From Salinimicrobium xinjiangense DSM 19287 (GTDB lineage: Bacteria > Bacteroidota > Bacteroidia > Flavobacteriales > Flavobacteriaceae), in NCBI RefSeq assembly GCF_000423585.1, contig NZ_AUIG01000015.1, positions 92,981 through 136,619 on the forward strand: a DNA stretch of 43,639 nucleotides. The letters run 5' to 3'. The notes below the pieces were generated by a model. It did no database searches and had not been told where the DNA came from. It worked only from the letters and a program-made list of their open reading frames with translations. Every line of letters starts with the position of its first letter. The stretch's first letter is position 1. This document shows, one piece after another, positions 1 through 9,713 of this stretch. A program made the position numbers and the translations under genes.

Positions 1-130
1 CAATCCCAATTCACCAATCCCTAATAAACCAATCCCTAATTAACCAGTTAACTATTCCCGATTCCCGAGTCTCGACTCTCGACCTCTCCAATCCCCAATC
101 TCCAATCCCCAATCCCCAATCCCCAATCAC
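1..130. repeat. Heptamer-type spacer repeat
   Basis: A/C-rich spacer made largely of 7-nt words such as CCCCAAT and TCTCGAC, most regular over the last 45 bases. By analogy with other arrays in this window it may lie just 3' of a minus-strand gene outside the window. No coding potential is seen. Confidence 0.7.
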
Positions 131-197
131 CTCCTCCTTATTAAGAAAAATTTAGAAAATCCTGAGAATTTTCTATTTTTACTCAAACTTCTTCTTC

Positions 198-3100
198 ATG
201 AACAAAGCTTTACACTGCCTCGTAAGCTTTCTTGCTATAATTGCTTTTAGTCACGCCCAGGAGCCGGAATACCTCCAGCCTACACAACAGGTGACCTATG
301 GGGATAGACAGCATACCAGCCGGGACGGCATCTTCCATTCCAAAATGAACTCCAGGGGTGAATTGATCATTGCCGGCTACACCGAACGCGATTTCACCTT
401 TACAGATGTACTGCTGATGGCTCTTGATAGTGACCTGAATGTCATGTGGAGTGACAGACTCAGCTGGGACGGGATTTCATATGACTATCCCGTGGAGGTT
501 TTAATTGACCTGGAAGATAACGTCTGGGTGGTGTCTAAGAACCTGTTCAATCACTACGTCCACTTTGTCATCACAAAGTATAATCCATCGGGTACAAAGC
601 TCTGGGAATACAAATCTCCCGAACTTGTGGAAAGTGGAGCCCTGGTTTTAAATGAAAATCATTTTTTCTTCGATGAGGCCGGCTTTTTAAATTTTATATA
701 TGAAAAGGGGACGGTGTACGATGGCATGATGCCCGCATTATTCCGCATTTCTCCCACCGGAGAGGTTGCCAATGATGACCTGCTGGGATATCCGCCTTCG
801 CTGCTCTACCTGTCCAACAACGGCTCTGCCTTTCATGGTTTGCACTACGTTTATGATCCCGCGGAAGAAATTTCTTATGTAAGGATCGATGCCCAAAACA
901 AGGAAAAATACCTCCTGGACCTCTCCACTCATTTTGAGACCGGATTATCGGCCGTCCGCTATGGAGAGGGAAGCAGCACGACCGACAAAAAAGGAAATCT
1001 GCTCGTGGTAAAGGAGGGGGATTTCCACGACAGTACCGGATACCTGCACAAAAGTGTGGTAATTCTTTCCTTAGATCCTTCAGGAGAAGTGAACTACGCT
1101 GTAGATCAGGATCCCGACACGGATAAGTACCTGTTGGGCTTTACTATAACTTCAGACAATAATCTGCTGCTTCTTACCAATTCGCAGCCAATAAGCGTCG
1201 AAGATGAAGAACCCCTGCTTACCCTGGAAATATTTTCTGAAGAGGGCGAGCTCCTCTATTCCCGTATAAGTGAAAATGCTGTGGGGAATATGGCCAGTTT
1301 TACTGAAGATCGCATCCTGCTGCGTACGCTCTACGGAAAGATCCAGGTTTATGATCACCAGCTCAATTTGATTACCGAATATGCACCCGAGCCTCTAAAT
1401 ATCATTTTTGAGCCACAGGAACTTCATCTTATGGGAGGAGATCCCGTGCTCACCGGATTCACTGCAGACAAAAGATATCCGACTTCCGACTATTTCTCTG
1501 AACAAAACATCCTAATAAGAAAATTTGACCACAGCGGGCTTGCTGCTGCGTTGGGATATAACGGGGAAGGTACTTCTAAAGTGATGCCCCACGCAATGAC
1601 AAAGGACGAAGCAGGGAATATAGTTGTTGCCTATGAAGAATTCCTGGGTCCAAGTAATATTTCCCTGGGTGGGTCAAGGCCTCCTAAAGAAAAGAAGATC
1701 AGGAAATATAGTCCTCAACTGGAACTCCTGGAGGAGAAACTTGTAGAAGATACCAATATATGGTCGGAGCCAAAAACTGAATTTACCGATAGCAACGGAA
1801 AGCTCAATTCCTATTTCATTTCTGAAGACAAGCAGTCTGTTGAATTTTATCTGGACGGGGCGCTTCAATGGACGCGCAGTTTAGAGTTGAGGTCTAATGA
1901 GGTGATCTTTAGTGGCATTCTGGATAAGGAGAACAATATGGTATTCGTTACCAACTGGCACACCTACGGTAGCACGGTTCACAAGCTTACTCCCCAAAAT
2001 GAATATACTGCTTCTGTGTTTGGAGCATACATTACCGAATATGTAGTGCTAAGTAATAACTGGATCTTCACTTATACGCAGGGGGACGAAATAAAAGTAG
2101 CCGTGTATTCGCCTGAACTAAAACTAATAAGCGCTAAAGGTCTCGATCTTCATAAGGATACCTATGCATACTTAATGGAAAAGAACAACAAGATACTTCT
2201 TAATACCGTCTATCGCGACCTGGTAATGATCCTGGACCAGTATGGAAATGTGGAAGCTGAATTCAACCTGCAGGGACAACTGTACGGCAGCAATACCTTC
2301 TTTGATGAAACAGATGCCCTCATTGTTCATCATAATGTAGGAACAGGGATATACCTGGCTCACGGGCACCAGTGGTATCGTGGAGCTATTAGCCGCTATG
2401 AAAATATAAAGCCTTACCTGGAAAACAGCAACGGGGATAGTGACGGCGACGGAATTTCGGATTTTCTGGATCAATGTCCGGATACACCCCGGGGTACAGA
2501 AGTTGATGAAAATGGATGTACAGTTTTAAAATTGGATGCAGATCATTTTACACTGAAGGTGCGGAATGAAACCTGTCCCGGAAAGAATAATGGCCGTCTT
2601 GAAATAACCGCAAAAGAAGAAGGTAGTTATCTCATGGAAACAGGTGAGGAGACCTACCGTTTTACTACAGGTATGTCTATGGAAAGACTGGCTCCCGGTC
2701 CCTATGAGGTTTGTGTCTGGATGGAAGGGGAAGAGCAGACGAGACAGTGTTTCAATTTCACTATTGAAGGAGGACAACAGGTACAGGCGGTATCCACTCA
2801 AAAAGATATCTCCGGGAAAAAGGAGCTGGAAATAAATATTATTGAAGGTACTGCTCCTTTTCAGGTAAGGATAAACGGCCTTAATGTGGGAACTTTTTCT
2901 AATCCTGTTTTTGGACTGCAGGTAAATTCGGGAGACGAGGTGGAAGTGATCTCTGCGGTAGCTTGTGAGGGAGACTTTAAAGTGACCATAGATGCGGGGG
3001 AAGAGATCCTTTTTTATCCTAATCCTGTTATGGCTGAAGGTGAGATCATTTTTCCTGAAGTTCCTGCGGGAGATTTTCTGCTTGAAATATATAATGCTGC

Positions 3101-3239
3101 AGGGCAGCGTGTAAAATCCGGTTGGCAGGAAGCAGGCTTCAGAAAGATCAGTGTTCCCGCTGAAGATCTTGAACCCGGAATATACTATATAAGGCTCCAC
3201 CTGAAGGAGATCAAAAATATTAAAATGATTAAGTCATGA
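198..3239 (+). CDS. Secreted T9SS-sorted protein with thrombospondin type 3 repeat
   Basis: The first 20 residues form a signal peptide ending in a typical Ala-x-Ala-like site before QEPEY. Residues about 30-740 have no obvious catalytic motif; repeated short beta-strand patterns with D/N-rich turns suggest a beta-propeller-like fold (inference). Around residues 748-778 a calcium-binding thrombospondin type 3 repeat is visible (DSDGDGISDFLDQCPDTPRG). The last 75 residues are a type A T9SS sorting domain, with FYPNPV, YNAAGQRV and PGIYYIRL blocks. The protein should therefore be exported by Sec, moved through the outer membrane by the type IX system and anchored or released. Its stop overlaps the start of the next gene in an ATGA, so the two are probably co-translated. 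Substrate and role are unknown. Confidence 0.85.
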   Translation: MNKALHCLVSFLAIIAFSHAQEPEYLQPTQQVTYGDRQHTSRDGIFHSKMNSRGELIIAGYTERDFTFTDVLLMALDSDLNVMWSDRLSWDGISYDYPVEVLIDLEDNVWVVSKNLFNHYVHFVITKYNPSGTKLWEYKSPELVESGALVLNENHFFFDEAGFLNFIYEKGTVYDGMMPALFRISPTGEVANDDLLGYPPSLLYLSNNGSAFHGLHYVYDPAEEISYVRIDAQNKEKYLLDLSTHFETGLSAVRYGEGSSTTDKKGNLLVVKEGDFHDSTGYLHKSVVILSLDPSGEVNYAVDQDPDTDKYLLGFTITSDNNLLLLTNSQPISVEDEEPLLTLEIFSEEGELLYSRISENAVGNMASFTEDRILLRTLYGKIQVYDHQLNLITEYAPEPLNIIFEPQELHLMGGDPVLTGFTADKRYPTSDYFSEQNILIRKFDHSGLAAALGYNGEGTSKVMPHAMTKDEAGNIVVAYEEFLGPSNISLGGSRPPKEKKIRKYSPQLELLEEKLVEDTNIWSEPKTEFTDSNGKLNSYFISEDKQSVEFYLDGALQWTRSLELRSNEVIFSGILDKENNMVFVTNWHTYGSTVHKLTPQNEYTASVFGAYITEYVVLSNNWIFTYTQGDEIKVAVYSPELKLISAKGLDLHKDTYAYLMEKNNKILLNTVYRDLVMILDQYGNVEAEFNLQGQLYGSNTFFDETDALIVHHNVGTGIYLAHGHQWYRGAISRYENIKPYLENSNGDSDGDGISDFLDQCPDTPRGTEVDENGCTVLKLDADHFTLKVRNETCPGKNNGRLEITAKEEGSYLMETGEETYRFTTGMSMERLAPGPYEVCVWMEGEEQTRQCFNFTIEGGQQVQAVSTQKDISGKKELEINIIEGTAPFQVRINGLNVGTFSNPVFGLQVNSGDEVEVISAVACEGDFKVTIDAGEEILFYPNPVMAEGEIIFPEVPAGDFLLEIYNAAGQRVKSGWQEAGFRKISVPAEDLEPGIYYIRLHLKEIKNIKMIKS

Positions 3240-3940
3240 AGATCAAATGGTACCTGCTAAATCTTTCAGCTTTGTTGATCCTTGCGGGCTGTAGCAAGGA
3301 AGAAACAGGATCTGAACCCCAACCCGGTCCGCCGAAACAGGTGAATATGCCACCCGCTGTCCCGGTGCAGGTATTTCCTGAGGACAAGTCCAACTGCAGT
3401 GCCCGTGATCTCGAGCTGCGTTGGGAAGCAGCTGTAGATCCGGAGGGAGATGCTGTTCAATACCTGTTACAGATCAGCAAGTATTCCAACTTTAGCATAA
3501 TGGCTCACAATAGATCAACTTCAGCTTTACAGGAGAGAGTAGGGCTGGAAAGAGGGGTACTTTACTACTGGAGAATTCAGGCAGAGGACAATGCCGGAAA
3601 AAGTGATTTTTCACCTGTCCGCACCTTTTACACTGAACCCAATCTTTCTTATAACAGTGTTCCTTTTCAACCGGAACAAATAAGTCCCGGGAATGGTGCT
3701 TCAGTAGAAACATCTGTGGTATTGCTGGAATGGAGCGCAGTAGATCCCGATGGAGATAACCTGAGGTATGACCTCTATCTTGGCTCCGAAGATCCGCCAC
3801 AACTGTTTAAGACCGAGCTCACTGAAAACCTTCTGGAAATAAACATTGAGCCCGAAACCCAATACTTTTGGAAGATAGTGGCCAAAGACAATTCCGGAGC
3901 CGAAGCAGTAGGGCAGGTGTGGACCTTCACGACTTTGTGA
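3236..3940 (+). CDS. Fibronectin type III-like lipoprotein
   Basis: A lipoprotein signal peptide with lipobox LAGC (Cys19) is followed by a Pro-rich linker and two fibronectin III-like modules, about residues 40-130 and 140-233. Both carry the same D-P-E/D-G-D core and end in the W-K/R-I-x-A-x-D-N-x-G strand. The start overlaps the stop of the upstream T9SS protein by four bases (ATGA), so they form an operon. The lipoprotein may be a surface partner of that protein (inference from context only). An eight-unit heptamer array begins two bases after the stop. Confidence 0.8.
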   Translation: MKIKWYLLNLSALLILAGCSKEETGSEPQPGPPKQVNMPPAVPVQVFPEDKSNCSARDLELRWEAAVDPEGDAVQYLLQISKYSNFSIMAHNRSTSALQERVGLERGVLYYWRIQAEDNAGKSDFSPVRTFYTEPNLSYNSVPFQPEQISPGNGASVETSVVLLEWSAVDPDGDNLRYDLYLGSEDPPQLFKTELTENLLEINIEPETQYFWKIVAKDNSGAEAVGQVWTFTTL

Positions 3941-3942
3941 AA

Positions 3943-3998
3943 AAGGTTCAAGGTTTAAGATTCAAGATTCAAGGTTCAAGGTTCAAAGTTCAAGGTTT
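3943..3998 (+). repeat. Heptamer array, AAGGTTC type (8 units)
   Basis: Eight 7-nt units in unbroken register: AAGGTTC, AAGGTTT, AAGATTC twice, AAGGTTC twice, AAAGTTC, AAGGTTT. It starts two bases after the stop codon of the upstream gene. The same word family occurs in the mnmE coding sequence and after the monooxygenase gene. Confidence 0.95.
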
Positions 3999-4074
3999 TA
4001 TTGAATTTAAAAATTCCTTCAAACCTGTTATACCTTAAACAATAAACCTTATTCCTTTAAAAGCCCGCAACTCA

Positions 4075-6114
4075 TTAAAGTCTGTCAAGATCTGCCTTGA
4101 AAAATTCTATTTTTGGATACATTGTAATTCCGAGATATACCGCATTTTCAAACCTCAAAGCGTAAGTTCCTTCAGGATAAATAAAATAGGTATAGTAGAA
4201 TTCATTTACAGGATCTATGATGTTCCAGGCATTTGTGGCTGGATCGTATTCGAACGCCACCTGGTCGGGGTCACCTGTTAGTCCGCCTCCATAATATACA
4301 TAAGCCTTACCACCGTACTCGAAGTAAGATATCCAGGTACGGGCTCCGGGGAAATCGGCCAGTCTTTTCCAGGTATTGGTAGCGGGAGAATATTTCCAGA
4401 AATCTTCATCTCCGGTAGTGGAAGCTCCATTCCCCAGATAAGCTTCTCCGTCAATAACGAAAACTGAAAGATCTGATCGTTCTCCATACTGCGGAAAGCT
4501 CGCAATCTGCTCCCATTGATCCAGGTTTATATCATAACTCCAAAAGTGGGATATAGGTTCCCTGTCCTGGTAACCTGATTCCATAAATCGGCCCAGTCCC
4601 ATATAAAGCCTGTCTTTAATAGAAAAGATTGCAGGTAATCCTCTTTTTACACCCGGGAAATCTTCTCTTTCAATGAAGCTTTCGGTAGCGGGAAAGAACT
4701 CGTAGAAATCATGGGAATCCACAGAAAAATGAAAGAAGATCCTGCCACTTTCCCGATTTAAGATTATGTTGTAGTCATAGTTCTTGACTTCAGGTTTTGG
4801 ATAAGCTACGTAGCTACTCGTCCAGGTTTCTGTAGTGGGATCCATTATATGCACCTTCCACCTGGTATATTCATTATCGGGTTCAAAGAGATAGGCTTTG
4901 TTGTTATGTACAAAGTGTTTATGACCACGGAATACACTGCCTGAGTTGATGCTGCTCTTCAACAACCATTTATCGCTAAGGATAAAATCTCCCTGGTAAA
5001 CAATATTGTAATCCATAAGTTCTATGCGGACTTCGACATTTCTGTCCTCATAGGGCCCAATTGGAATCTGCACTTTCAGTTTTGTGCGGGAAGCTTCCAG
5101 AACTTCAGCCGGGAGATTGTCGAAAAATATCCTGATATCTTCCTTTATGCTGCTGAAGTTCTGCCCCGTGATCTCAATAGTTTCATAAGCCCGCGGGCCC
5201 GAAGGGAAACCTGTCATTTCAGGTTTTTTAATGGTCAATGCTTCCGGAAGAAAGGCTTCCTGTAGCTGGGTCTGAAGTTTCAGGTCCAAAGTGGATTTGG
5301 TTAATCCTTCAGGAATGACAAAACTAATGGAATCTCTGGAGGAACTAAGGATCTTCGCTTCTTTGTTGTCCAGTAATACTTTATTTCGTTTGTTGTCAAA
5401 ATCGAAATTCTGTCCGTAAACTGTAAGAGTATCGCCCATCGCGAGGGAGTTTTGTGAGACCTTTTCTATGGAAGGCGGCAACAGGGAGAAGTCATTGTAA
5501 TAGACTTTTTTACCATAGATTTCAACAGCCACGGGTGGATGGTGGCTCTCAAGAGTTTCCGGAACTATACTTTTGATAAGTGTGTCATTGGAAAATATTA
5601 CTCTGCCCGATGCATTTCCGAAGTACACCTTTGTATATTGTAGATTCTCTGAAAAATATTTCCCGCTTATGGTGACGGTATCCATGATGAGTGACCTGTT
5701 CATTGCGCTAACTTCGGGTGCCCTGCTTCCAAGGGACACGAAACTTTCAGTTTCACTGAACAATATTTTGTCTTCGCTGAATTTCACATAAGCTCTAACC
5801 TGATATTCGGCATTGTAAATAAAACCAGATTCAGATTCTCCAAGCATTCGGCTCCCGGATATGGTTCCGGTTATTTTCTGTGAATTTTGTTCTGAAGGGA
5901 TCCCATATCGAGAAACAAGAAATCCTTTTTCATACACGCCTAGTTTTGAACTTCCCGTGTAGGTGGCTTCGAGTTTTACACCTCCGGTTTCTTTCACCTC
6001 GAGATCAGTAAGTTCCAGGACTTCTTTTTCTTCGACAACTTCAGCCGGACTATCTGCTTCGCATGCCGATAAAAATATTATGCTGAGGAGCAGGATGAAT
6101 TTTAACTTATTCAT
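4075..6114 (-). CDS. IPT/TIG and Kelch-repeat lipoprotein (copy A)
   Basis: A lipoprotein signal peptide has lipobox LSAC (Cys18). An N-terminal beta domain of about 100 residues is followed by three IPT/TIG immunoglobulin-like modules, near residues 132-215, 216-295 and 298-375, each with the typical D-T-I/L-x-I-x-G-x-x-F signature. The last 280 residues read as Kelch repeats (W-x-Y-D-x-x-T-x-x-W-x-x-I patterns), expected to form a beta-propeller. The start codon directly follows the stop of the neighbouring paralogue with no spacer, so translation is likely coupled. Such proteins are usually surface lipoproteins in Bacteroidota. Ligand unknown. Confidence 0.8.
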   Translation of the reverse strand: MNKLKFILLLSIIFLSACEADSPAEVVEEKEVLELTDLEVKETGGVKLEATYTGSSKLGVYEKGFLVSRYGIPSEQNSQKITGTISGSRMLGESESGFIYNAEYQVRAYVKFSEDKILFSETESFVSLGSRAPEVSAMNRSLIMDTVTISGKYFSENLQYTKVYFGNASGRVIFSNDTLIKSIVPETLESHHPPVAVEIYGKKVYYNDFSLLPPSIEKVSQNSLAMGDTLTVYGQNFDFDNKRNKVLLDNKEAKILSSSRDSISFVIPEGLTKSTLDLKLQTQLQEAFLPEALTIKKPEMTGFPSGPRAYETIEITGQNFSSIKEDIRIFFDNLPAEVLEASRTKLKVQIPIGPYEDRNVEVRIELMDYNIVYQGDFILSDKWLLKSSINSGSVFRGHKHFVHNNKAYLFEPDNEYTRWKVHIMDPTTETWTSSYVAYPKPEVKNYDYNIILNRESGRIFFHFSVDSHDFYEFFPATESFIEREDFPGVKRGLPAIFSIKDRLYMGLGRFMESGYQDREPISHFWSYDINLDQWEQIASFPQYGERSDLSVFVIDGEAYLGNGASTTGDEDFWKYSPATNTWKRLADFPGARTWISYFEYGGKAYVYYGGGLTGDPDQVAFEYDPATNAWNIIDPVNEFYYTYFIYPEGTYALRFENAVYLGITMYPKIEFFKADLDRL

Positions 6115-7944
6115 TTATTTAAAATTAGAAAGTTCGGTACGCAGAATGGCGTGGTCATATCTTAAGAAAGGAGCACCATCAGGTGCATAGTTGTTCAGAT
6201 ACCCCACAAAATAGACATAATCGCCATGGATGAACATGGTTTCATGACCTGTACCATAGGTTTTGAGCTTTAGATCCTCTCTTCTTGTCCAATGATCTGA
6301 AGGAATATCATATTCCCAGAAATCATTGCCTAAGTAATTGAAAAAGTATCCTTTGCCACCTGTTTGCACGTTAATAGCATCGGTGGCAGGATTTGGCAGA
6401 TCATTTTTCCTGGTCCAGGTTTCATTTGATGAAAATTCCCAGACATCATATGCATATTCATAACCATTAGCAATAACTACTGAATTTGCTTTCCGAAAAA
6501 CGCTGGCTCCAAATCTTGGATTCATATTATCAACGTCGGGCATTGGATCTATTTCAGTCCAGGTATCTGCTCCCGGTTCATATCTCCAGAGAGCTTTGTT
6601 TATAATCTGATCTGGATCCTGAAAAAATCCCAGACCGTAATAAAAGTTTCCGTTGAGATGGAAACCTGTTCCGTAATGCAGCACCCTGTCAGCCGGGAAA
6701 TCTTTCATCGCCACCAGTTCTCCTGTTTGCAGATTGAATTTGAAGAAATTCTCTGTCTTCCGTTGGATATAGATAAATACATTATTGGTTCCTTCCTGAG
6801 GATAAAATTCGAGTACCTCGCCGAATTCCATTAATTCCGAAGGAATTGGAAGATCGATCTCTTCCCAGTGATCTGTGTCCGGTGTATATTTATATAAAAT
6901 GTTATTAATAGGGGAGTAGTTCCCATTGTCTCTGAAAACATTGAAATAAAAAGCATCATTAGCTTTAAAACTCCAGCGGGTGATGGTACCAACAGATGCC
7001 GATCCTCCCGTGATCTCCCGATCCTTTTTAAAACTATACATATACCAGGTGCTTGTTATATCAAGATCAACAGGTGGAATTATTTCCTTTTCGAAAAGTT
7101 TAATTTTCAGCTCATCAATTTTACGCGATTTGTAGGGTCCCAACGGGATGCGAACCTGTAGGGAGTCCCGGTAAGCTTCTACAACCTCTGCTTTAAGCCC
7201 CTGTATATGCACTTCATGAAGGTTTGCTCTCCCCGGATAAAAATAGGAGCCATAAATACTTATCACTTCGCCTATCTCTACTGAAGTTTTGGAAAAGCCT
7301 GAAACTGAAGGAGGCTGGATCTTTAAGCCGGCATCCATCTTTGCCTGCTGTTGTTGCGCTTTTACGAGCACATCATATTCATATTCACTGAATTGATAGG
7401 GAAGCTTAAAAACTATAGAATCGCGGCTGTGACTTATTACAGGAACATCCTGCTCATTCAGATAAAGGATATTATTATTCTGATAAGGAAAAATAAGCAG
7501 GTGCTTGCCATAAAGCACTATAGTGTCATTAAAGGCGAACATGCCGGGAATGGAATCAATGACAGGGGCATAGAGTTCATACGGATTTATAAGGATCTTC
7601 TCTTCATTCTTATTTTTAAGTTTCAGCTGAAAGTCGGCAGGATCATAAGAAGCAAATGGGATCTTGAATTTAATCACACTATCATTTAGAAGAAGGGGCA
7701 TTACCAGTTTATTCGGTAGCAACACAGAAAGGTCCCTTGTGAAATTTTTGCCTTTAATGGTGATGGTGTCCCCAATATCGTTCATGGCAGGAAATACTTC
7801 TGTTACCACCATTGGTTCTGCTTCCGGCTCAGGTGTAACTACAGGTTCTGTGGGTGGAGGAGTGGTGGGAGGAGCGGGGGAATCTTCCGGTTCACAGGAG
7901 AAGAAGGCAAAACAAAAAGACAGGAATAAAATGTATTTTTTCAT
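6115..7944 (-). CDS. IPT/TIG and Kelch-repeat lipoprotein (copy B)
   Basis: Paralogue of the following gene with the same architecture: lipobox FFSC (Cys17), a Pro/Glu-rich linker (PAPPTTPPPTEP), three IPT/TIG modules at about residues 45-290 and Kelch-type repeats at about 305-600. It lacks the extra N-terminal beta domain of copy A. Its TAA stop abuts the ATG of copy A. It is the first gene of the two-gene unit; no convincing TAnnTTTG box is seen upstream. The pair probably arose by tandem duplication. The role as a surface binding protein is inferred from domain content only. Confidence 0.8.
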   Translation of the reverse strand: MKKYILFLSFCFAFFSCEPEDSPAPPTTPPPTEPVVTPEPEAEPMVVTEVFPAMNDIGDTITIKGKNFTRDLSVLLPNKLVMPLLLNDSVIKFKIPFASYDPADFQLKLKNKNEEKILINPYELYAPVIDSIPGMFAFNDTIVLYGKHLLIFPYQNNNILYLNEQDVPVISHSRDSIVFKLPYQFSEYEYDVLVKAQQQQAKMDAGLKIQPPSVSGFSKTSVEIGEVISIYGSYFYPGRANLHEVHIQGLKAEVVEAYRDSLQVRIPLGPYKSRKIDELKIKLFEKEIIPPVDLDITSTWYMYSFKKDREITGGSASVGTITRWSFKANDAFYFNVFRDNGNYSPINNILYKYTPDTDHWEEIDLPIPSELMEFGEVLEFYPQEGTNNVFIYIQRKTENFFKFNLQTGELVAMKDFPADRVLHYGTGFHLNGNFYYGLGFFQDPDQIINKALWRYEPGADTWTEIDPMPDVDNMNPRFGASVFRKANSVVIANGYEYAYDVWEFSSNETWTRKNDLPNPATDAINVQTGGKGYFFNYLGNDFWEYDIPSDHWTRREDLKLKTYGTGHETMFIHGDYVYFVGYLNNYAPDGAPFLRYDHAILRTELSNFK

Positions 7945-8350
7945 AGGTTAGGAAGGGTAGTGATTGTTGGTGACGGAGCAGTCATCTCCGTACTTAAGGG
8001 GCGGAAATGAAACAAATGATATTTATTATTGTGATGGTAGAGATAATCGGAATGGTAGACAGCAAGGGTTATAAATAACCCTGTGACTGCAATACCTTCA
8101 GGAGGCGCAGAAATTTCTCCGGAACATATATGTTCAGGAAAGTCCGGAGGAAAAAATGTTAAATTCATTACCTAATACCCTTGCCGGAACAATTCATTAA
8201 AGAAATCGACCGGAATTAATTTTCAGATAATTCTTGTAGGGTAGAATCGTACTGAAGCAAAGCTCCAATATTACTCATTTGTCTGAGAAAGAGAAAGGAT
8301 TTTGCTCAGTATTTTAAGAAAATTTTAAGGAGTCTTGAAGGGAAAAATTT
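7945..8350. other. Spacer without a convincing gene
   Basis: About 400 bases between the IPT/Kelch pair and a heptamer array. A 75-codon minus-strand frame is open here, but it has no family features and no coding-like codon use. It probably holds the promoter and leader of the lipoprotein pair; no clear promoter box was found. Confidence 0.5.
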
Positions 8351-8351
8351 C

Positions 8352-8434
8352 CATTCACTGATCACCATCACTAATCACTAATCACTAATCACCAATCACC
8401 AATCACCATTCACCAATTACCAATCACCAATCAC
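8352..8434. repeat. Heptamer array, YAATCAC type (11 heptamers plus one 6-mer)
   Basis: Units CATTCAC, TGATCAC, a single 6-mer, TAATCAC three times, CAATCAC twice, CATTCAC, CAATTAC and CAATCAC twice, otherwise in unbroken 7-nt register. It lies about 100 bases 3' of the minus-strand hydrolase gene; on that gene's coding strand it reads GTGATTG. Confidence 0.95.
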
Positions 8435-8531
8435 CACAACAGAGAAGAAAGCTTCAACTTTTTGGAGCAGTGATAAGGCACCTGGGTTTTACCTGTTGGA
8501 GGAAATTAACATGAAACCAAAAACAATACCT

Positions 8532-9641
8532 TTATGGTGATATCCACCATCTTGTTGTGGGAGTTATTCCCGGGATCACCTTTTCCCCCATAACAGGTGT
8601 GATAATTTCTAAATTATTTTCTGCGGCCAGGTCTGCCACAATAGCAATAGATTCATCCCAGGGATGTAGCGCCAGATCAAAGGTCGAGAAATGAATAGGG
8701 AACAGAAGCCTGGTATTCAGATCACGACAGGCATCGATTACCTCCTCCGGAAAGAGGTGAGTGTTTGGCCATCCTTTATTCCATCCATCTATCTCAATAA
8801 ACGCCAGATCAAAGGGACCGTACTTGCGGCCTATTTCCTTAAAATGTTCGCTATAACCTGTATCTCCACTCCAATACAAATTCTTATTTTTTCCTTTTAT
8901 AACGTAGGATGCCCACAAAGTTTTATTTCTGTCGTTATAACTTCTTCCTGAATAATGTACAGTTGGTGCAGCGGTTATGCTCAGGGTGCCATGGGTTGCA
9001 ATTTCATCCCAGCCCAGCTCTGTGATCTTATCCTTTGGAACACCCCAGCCCTTCATTCTGGCTCCTACGGCTAAGGGTGCAATGAACTGAATGTCTTTAT
9101 CTGCCAAAAAAGCTATGGTTTCTTTTTCGAGGTGGTCATAATGATCATGGGTGATCAACACGATGTCAATATCAGGCATTTCTTCCCGCTGCAAAGGAGA
9201 TACACTCATACGTTTGGCAATAACAGGTAAAGGACCGGCATTATCGAACACGGGATCGATTAGAATTCTGTACCCGTCAAGCTCAATGATCGCGGAGGAA
9301 TGTCCTAACCAGTAAGCAGCATAGGCAGAAGGTTTTTCCGAAAAGTCCTTCTTTGTAAGATCGTACTTAGGCAGTTCAAAGTCGGGGGCATTAGGCGATG
9401 TTCCGAAGAACCTTCGAAACCCGGGATCGCCTCCGGTGGTTTGTTCAGGATTGGAAATGATCTCCTGCGGACTTATGAATTCATCTTTTACGGGGGAATA
9501 ATAGGAATGTTTGGAATATTCCCCTTGCCGCACGTCAACAGAATCAATTCTGCCGATCTGGCTATTTAGAGTGTAAGCGGTTCCGCCAAACAGGAGGAGC
9601 ATTACTATAGCTAAAAAGCTTATAATATATTTTCTCTTCAA
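8532..9641 (-). CDS. Membrane-anchored metallo-beta-lactamase-fold hydrolase (UlaG/NAPE-PLD-like)
   Basis: An N-terminal hydrophobic anchor is followed by a metallo-beta-lactamase domain. It has the WLGHSS strand, the metal site THDHYDHLE (H-x-H-x-D-H), and later GDTGYSEHF and HFSTFDL blocks that supply further ligands. This pattern fits the UlaG-like and NAPE-phospholipase D-like branch, acting in the periplasm or on the membrane face; the substrate is unknown. No ATG start exists. I chose the TTG that gives KRKYIISFLAIVML, a normal signal-anchor. The frame is open ten more codons to another TTG at 9671, but that one lies inside a heptamer array and is less likely. Confidence 0.8.
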   Translation of the reverse strand: MKRKYIISFLAIVMLLLFGGTAYTLNSQIGRIDSVDVRQGEYSKHSYYSPVKDEFISPQEIISNPEQTTGGDPGFRRFFGTSPNAPDFELPKYDLTKKDFSEKPSAYAAYWLGHSSAIIELDGYRILIDPVFDNAGPLPVIAKRMSVSPLQREEMPDIDIVLITHDHYDHLEKETIAFLADKDIQFIAPLAVGARMKGWGVPKDKITELGWDEIATHGTLSITAAPTVHYSGRSYNDRNKTLWASYVIKGKNKNLYWSGDTGYSEHFKEIGRKYGPFDLAFIEIDGWNKGWPNTHLFPEEVIDACRDLNTRLLFPIHFSTFDLALHPWDESIAIVADLAAENNLEIITPVMGEKVIPGITPTTRWWISP

Positions 9642-9661
9642 TTTGAGATATAATTTTTGTG

Positions 9662-9713
9662 CAATAAACAATAGTCAATTACCAATGTACAATAAACAAT
9701 AAAGAATCCCGAA
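9662..9713. repeat. Heptamer array, CAATNNN type, filling a spacer
   Basis: Six CAATNNN units in exact register (CAATAAA, CAATAGT, CAATTAC, CAATGTA, CAATAAA twice), then GAATCCC. On the minus strand the periodicity starts on the base after the TAA stop of the neighbouring small gene and runs toward the hydrolase start. Confidence 0.92.

Noticed and set aside
2526-3200. 224-codon minus-strand frame
   Set aside because: Antisense of the T9SS sorting domain and thrombospondin region of a clear plus-strand gene.
7941-8168. 75-codon minus-strand frame overlapping the start of the copy B lipoprotein gene
   Set aside because: Composition is unlike a protein, no family features, and it occupies the expected promoter and leader.
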